From Leptoclinus maculatus (taxonomy: Eukaryota > Chordata > Actinopteri > Perciformes > Stichaeidae), in assembly GCA_032191485.1 (NCBI GenBank), contig JAVDOI010000011.1, positions 4,973,298 through 5,037,297 on the forward strand: 64,000 nucleotides of DNA. Reading direction: 5' to 3'. The notes under the pieces were generated by a model. The model did not search any database. It saw nothing but the letters and a program-made list of their open reading frames with translations, and was not told the DNA's origin. The position numbers and the translations under genes are program-made. Position 1 is the first letter of the stretch. Each line of letters opens with the position of its first letter. This document shows positions 60,415 through 64,000 of this stretch, in pieces.

Positions 60415-63400
60415 GCCGTAGCCAATTGCTCTCCTTTCATATGTACACAGACCCTTCGCTTTGATAAGACTTTAAATTGGATTAAGGTTTATTCTTTATC
60501 CCCTTTGACGGAAATTAAATTTCCATATCCTCCCTAAAATGTCAAATGGAGCCCCCAACAAAAGCATTTTTAGAAGAGATAACAGAAATTGTGACAAAAA
60601 AACAAACTTCCAAGTCATGAATGCGTGGATGATGAGGGCTTAGGTCCCTACCTAAAGAAAAAAAAAAACCTGTGAATGCAGGCTTTGCCATTGTTACACA
60701 GGCAGCTGTGGCTGCTGCAGCAGCATCTGCAGCTAGTGGAGGAAACGCTTACGGGATGCTCCCAGAGTGATTATCCATTCCCTGCAGTCAGTCGGTGTTT
60801 ATTCTTCCACCGGTCATTACCTGCCGTTGCCGGTGTATACCCGGCTTGCTCGCAGAGGATGTGCAAACATAACAAAAGCAGGAAATGAACTGCAAATCCA
60901 AGCGGAGATATTCTCTAACATACAAACAATGTGGGGGCTTCATTTCCACCCAGTTCATCAGCAGCATTATGACTCCAGAGCAGATATCAGACTAATCCTT
61001 TCTCTTTTCTCAAAACTATTTGGTGTCCACATTCTCCCTACCTCTCCCTTAATGAATGGCGTGCATCATCCAGCTCAGGGAATGTTATTAATACTTGATC
61101 ATGGGGGGTTATATTATCTACATCTACAACGCTGGTTATTGAAAAGATTCTGATGAAAGCAGTTTTGTTCGAGATGATCACCAGTTTATATTAAAATTCT
61201 TGCATATCATCCCATGGCAGGTGAGACAATAGAAAAACAATGTCCAGATTCGAATGACTGGAGACTGTGTCATCGCAGCACTGTGTTCAATTACTGTGCT
61301 CATATTGCGTGGCTAATTGATGTGCTGGCAAAAACAAAGAATGAAAGAGTTTCAACAGGAACTGAAAGATAAAAACAAGACCTGCTGGAAATCTGGTTTT
61401 GATAACACTCATACAGACTTCTGTTGTTGTTGGTGGTGTATTTTGTGGATTAAGGAGGTCTTTTTTCCACCCTGTATTTTTCTTTTATTGTGAAAGGTTA
61501 CCTCAATGTGTGCTTTTGCTTTAACGCCTCTTAGAAGGGGATGAAGAAAGGGAACTATCAGAAGCATACCAACACGGATTTTCACTGACACTTGTGTACC
61601 CTTTCTGCTATCTAAGCTTTCCCTTTCAGTTTCAATTGGACATAAATCCTACATGTGAGCATAAGAAATGGGTTAAGTCCTGTATCTATGGTCAAACCCT
61701 ATTCAGAGGGGATTTTGGTTGCAGGCAAAGCACTGACTTACACATGTGTAAGGGAGAGAAACTGAGTGAGAGAGAGATAGACAGACTGCATGATTGAGAA
61801 AAAGAGAGAGAGGGAAACTTTCTTTTCACTTTGGTCCTCAATTGGTTCTGCTGCTTGTTGCCTAGTAACCGCAATCCCCTTTGAAAGGCACTCTTCCTTG
61901 CTCAAAATATCACCAAAGATATATTCACATTCTGTCTACCATACATTCTTATCGGCAATGGGACAATAACGTCCATTTTGGAGAGACAATGCATGCAAGA
62001 CCTTCTGGGGGTTTTTTGTATTACTTTTCCTCAAAGATGGTCCTGTTTTTCCCAGCTAAGCTTGCTGAGTAGCCTTTGTGCGGGATGGAAGATAATGACT
62101 GCTGGTAGTTTGCTGGTACATGTACAGTATGTTGGGGCGTAATTACTATAGCGTTTGGTGACACATTGTTGGCAGGACCTGGTAATGTTTAAAAACTCAC
62201 TTCAAGTAGTAAGATGTAGTAAATAGTGGACACTAATCAGCTGGTTACTGACTCACTCTGCCGTTCATTACGAAGTAGGAACTCATTTACCCTCAAGCCA
62301 TTTGAGAGAATAGGGTAGCAAGAGAAGTAAATGAATTCTGGAGAATGGTATATGGAATCATGGAATGACATACATATATTTTATTTTTAGTTTAAGAGTA
62401 ATACTATATGAAGACTGCCTAACAACTAAGCTCTCTTACACTGCCGGAGAGGTTATCGTGTTTGTCAGTATGTCTCTTCAATTGAAATACAAGGACAGTA
62501 TGCTGTATGTCAAATTATGATGTAAGAGAATCATTCCCACTGCTTTGGATTATACCAGTGAGGGAACTTTAACAACTTAACCTCTCATTAAATGTTAGAG
62601 AGGACACCAGCTTGTAATGCACACTGTTTTTCACACAGTCCTGTTCACATGTTCTAGTGTAAAAACAGAAATTCTGTAGTCAGATCCCCGACTGGTAATT
62701 AGGAATGTAATTTGCAGCCTGAAAAAGCTGCTGTAAGGCTACAGCCACCCTGACCATTTTGATCAAGTGATGACAGATTGATTAACAGTGCTGACTCACA
62801 TCCACCACCTGTAGTTTTGTGAAACTTCCGCACGTGCCATCACATTTGTGCCCTGAAAAATAAAAACAGAAATGCTGTAATGGGTATTGATTCTAATAGG
62901 GTCAGAGACTCAACATGCTTATAGTCTACATTACAGTATTGATTTGGCTGAATGCGCAAAGCACAATGGCCCATTGTTTTTTAGTCAGAGAAAGAAAGGC
63001 AAAAATATAACACTGAATAGATCAATACAAGTTTAAATTCTGGCCGTTATTGCATTTCTGGCCGTTATTGAGGTTTTCAATACATAATTATTAAAACAGG
63101 TGGGTAAGTTACATTTCACTGTTATGTTGAACACGTTCATTTTGTTACCATTTGTCTTTAAAAAGCCATTACATTATACTTACAGCAGGTCATCATATAT
63201 TGCAATTGTAATAATGATACATAGGCTGCTACAAAAAATAATTTAAGAAAATAACATCCTCAGTAGTTGTGCAAATAAGCACAACTACTATTTAATAATT
63301 ATAGAACAAGTTTTAATCAAATAAACGATAAGTAAAACAACAATTTAATAAAGTATAAGGATTGTCTGGAGCACTCACGCAACATTTATTTTTGTGGTTA

Positions 63401-64000
63401 GCGTTTACGAATCTATGTAAAAGTTAAATTCTATCACAAAGCCATTTGGGGGAGTGTTTTACTTTTTACAAATATAGTTGTAATGTCTTTCTCCACCCAT
63501 TTCCAATGAACATCCAGATTATTAAACAATAAATTCCTGTTTATCTGTATACTGAAATTATAAAAAAAACACTAGTTTGGCTTGTCTTTCCTGTTGAACA
63601 ACAACAACAACCCCGACTGCTAATGTTTCCAGTGTTGTGAAGGAGAACTGCGACTGCTCGTTTTCCTGGAATAAGGATCTTCTGCGCCACGAAGGAAAGG
63701 ATTAAAGACCTTCAAATAGCGTGAGTTAATACCACTGTCTCTGTGTGTATCTTACTGTAATGGCTTTATTTAATGTCTGAGTCCCCTGCAGTGTGTCTCT
63801 GTGGTTTTTTTTATGGAGTTCATATTAAGTATAACGTTACTAAAGTGCCTGGTTTGCCCTTTTGCATTGAAGTTGTTTTTACTGCAGTATACTGAGGTGC
63901 ACAGGCTGCTGAGTTTTTGGCATTTGATAGTTACGTCATAGTCAGCTGTGAGATTCCAGTTGGTGATTAAACCTTGTGTAATTAAGCTGTGCGGTATGAT
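60415..64000. other. intergenic DNA, no gene proven
   Basis: No coding region supportable. Frames up to 128 codons near 60.8-61.1 kb carry no recognised domain. A possible small exon with splice-like borders lies at about 63634-63720. Confidence 0.5.

Noticed and set aside
60767..61153. 128-codon plus-strand frame
   Set aside because: Mixed composition but no domain; a second overlapping frame is equally open.

Overview
This window is vertebrate, almost certainly teleost fish, genomic DNA. The one protein-coding gene that can be supported is a fish LINGO2. The intergenic DNA is AT-rich, full of CA/GT microsatellites, and carries typical fish dispersed repeats: 5'-truncated L2-type LINE ends, a tRNA-headed SINE, a hAT remnant, a Tc1 remnant, and TTAA-flanked MITEs. 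There is nothing bacterial, such as operons, CRISPR arrays or phage genes.

Layout. 1-7668 is non-coding DNA upstream of the lingo2 coding exon, presumably intron. It holds two dinucleotide microsatellites and one probable GC-rich dispersed repeat. At 7623-7668 there is a strong 3' splice site (branch-point CTAAC, pyrimidine tract, CAG). The exon after it contains the whole lingo2 reading frame (7681-9522, 613 codons) without interruption, followed by an AU-rich 3' UTR with AATAAA signals at 10236 and 10572. From about 10.6 kb to 64 kb I find no supportable protein-coding gene. That stretch is a gene desert with transposon debris.

Main repeats in order: LINE/SINE-like tail (11.66-11.95 kb); TTAA-flanked MITE (14217-14485); L2 fragment (18.4-18.7 kb); a composite inverted-repeat element with 6-bp target duplications (19202-20347); decayed fish repeats near 23.8-24.8 kb; an internally deleted hAT element (27564-28835) next to a Tc1 transposase relic (28.9-29.2 kb); TTAA-flanked MITE (34468-34815); L2 3' end (36213-37212); L2 relic (41.66-41.93 kb); a 21-bp tandem array (43131-43355); a tRNA-derived SINE (44400-44612) sharing its 3' tail with the 36-kb LINE; a MITE at 50.3 kb; a decayed repeat at 51.75-52.36 kb; and a second L2 subfamily (56487-57390).

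Most notable non-genic object: the 1,146-bp element at 19202-20347. Its outer ends are inverted TATGGAAGCCCATT termini, flanked by the exact 6-bp repeat CTTTTG. Inside are two 220-bp inverted arms that differ by one substitution and one 21-bp indel. A 201-bp MITE of the same family sits in one arm, flanked by the exact 6-bp repeat GTATTT. The other arm is the empty site, so the insertion and its duplication length can be read from the window alone.

LINGO2 is a neuronal LRR-Ig transmembrane protein. The surrounding desert is where long-range regulatory elements of a neural gene could lie, but conservation cannot be tested from one sequence. Dispersed-repeat family names rest on remembered fish repeat families and were not searched.
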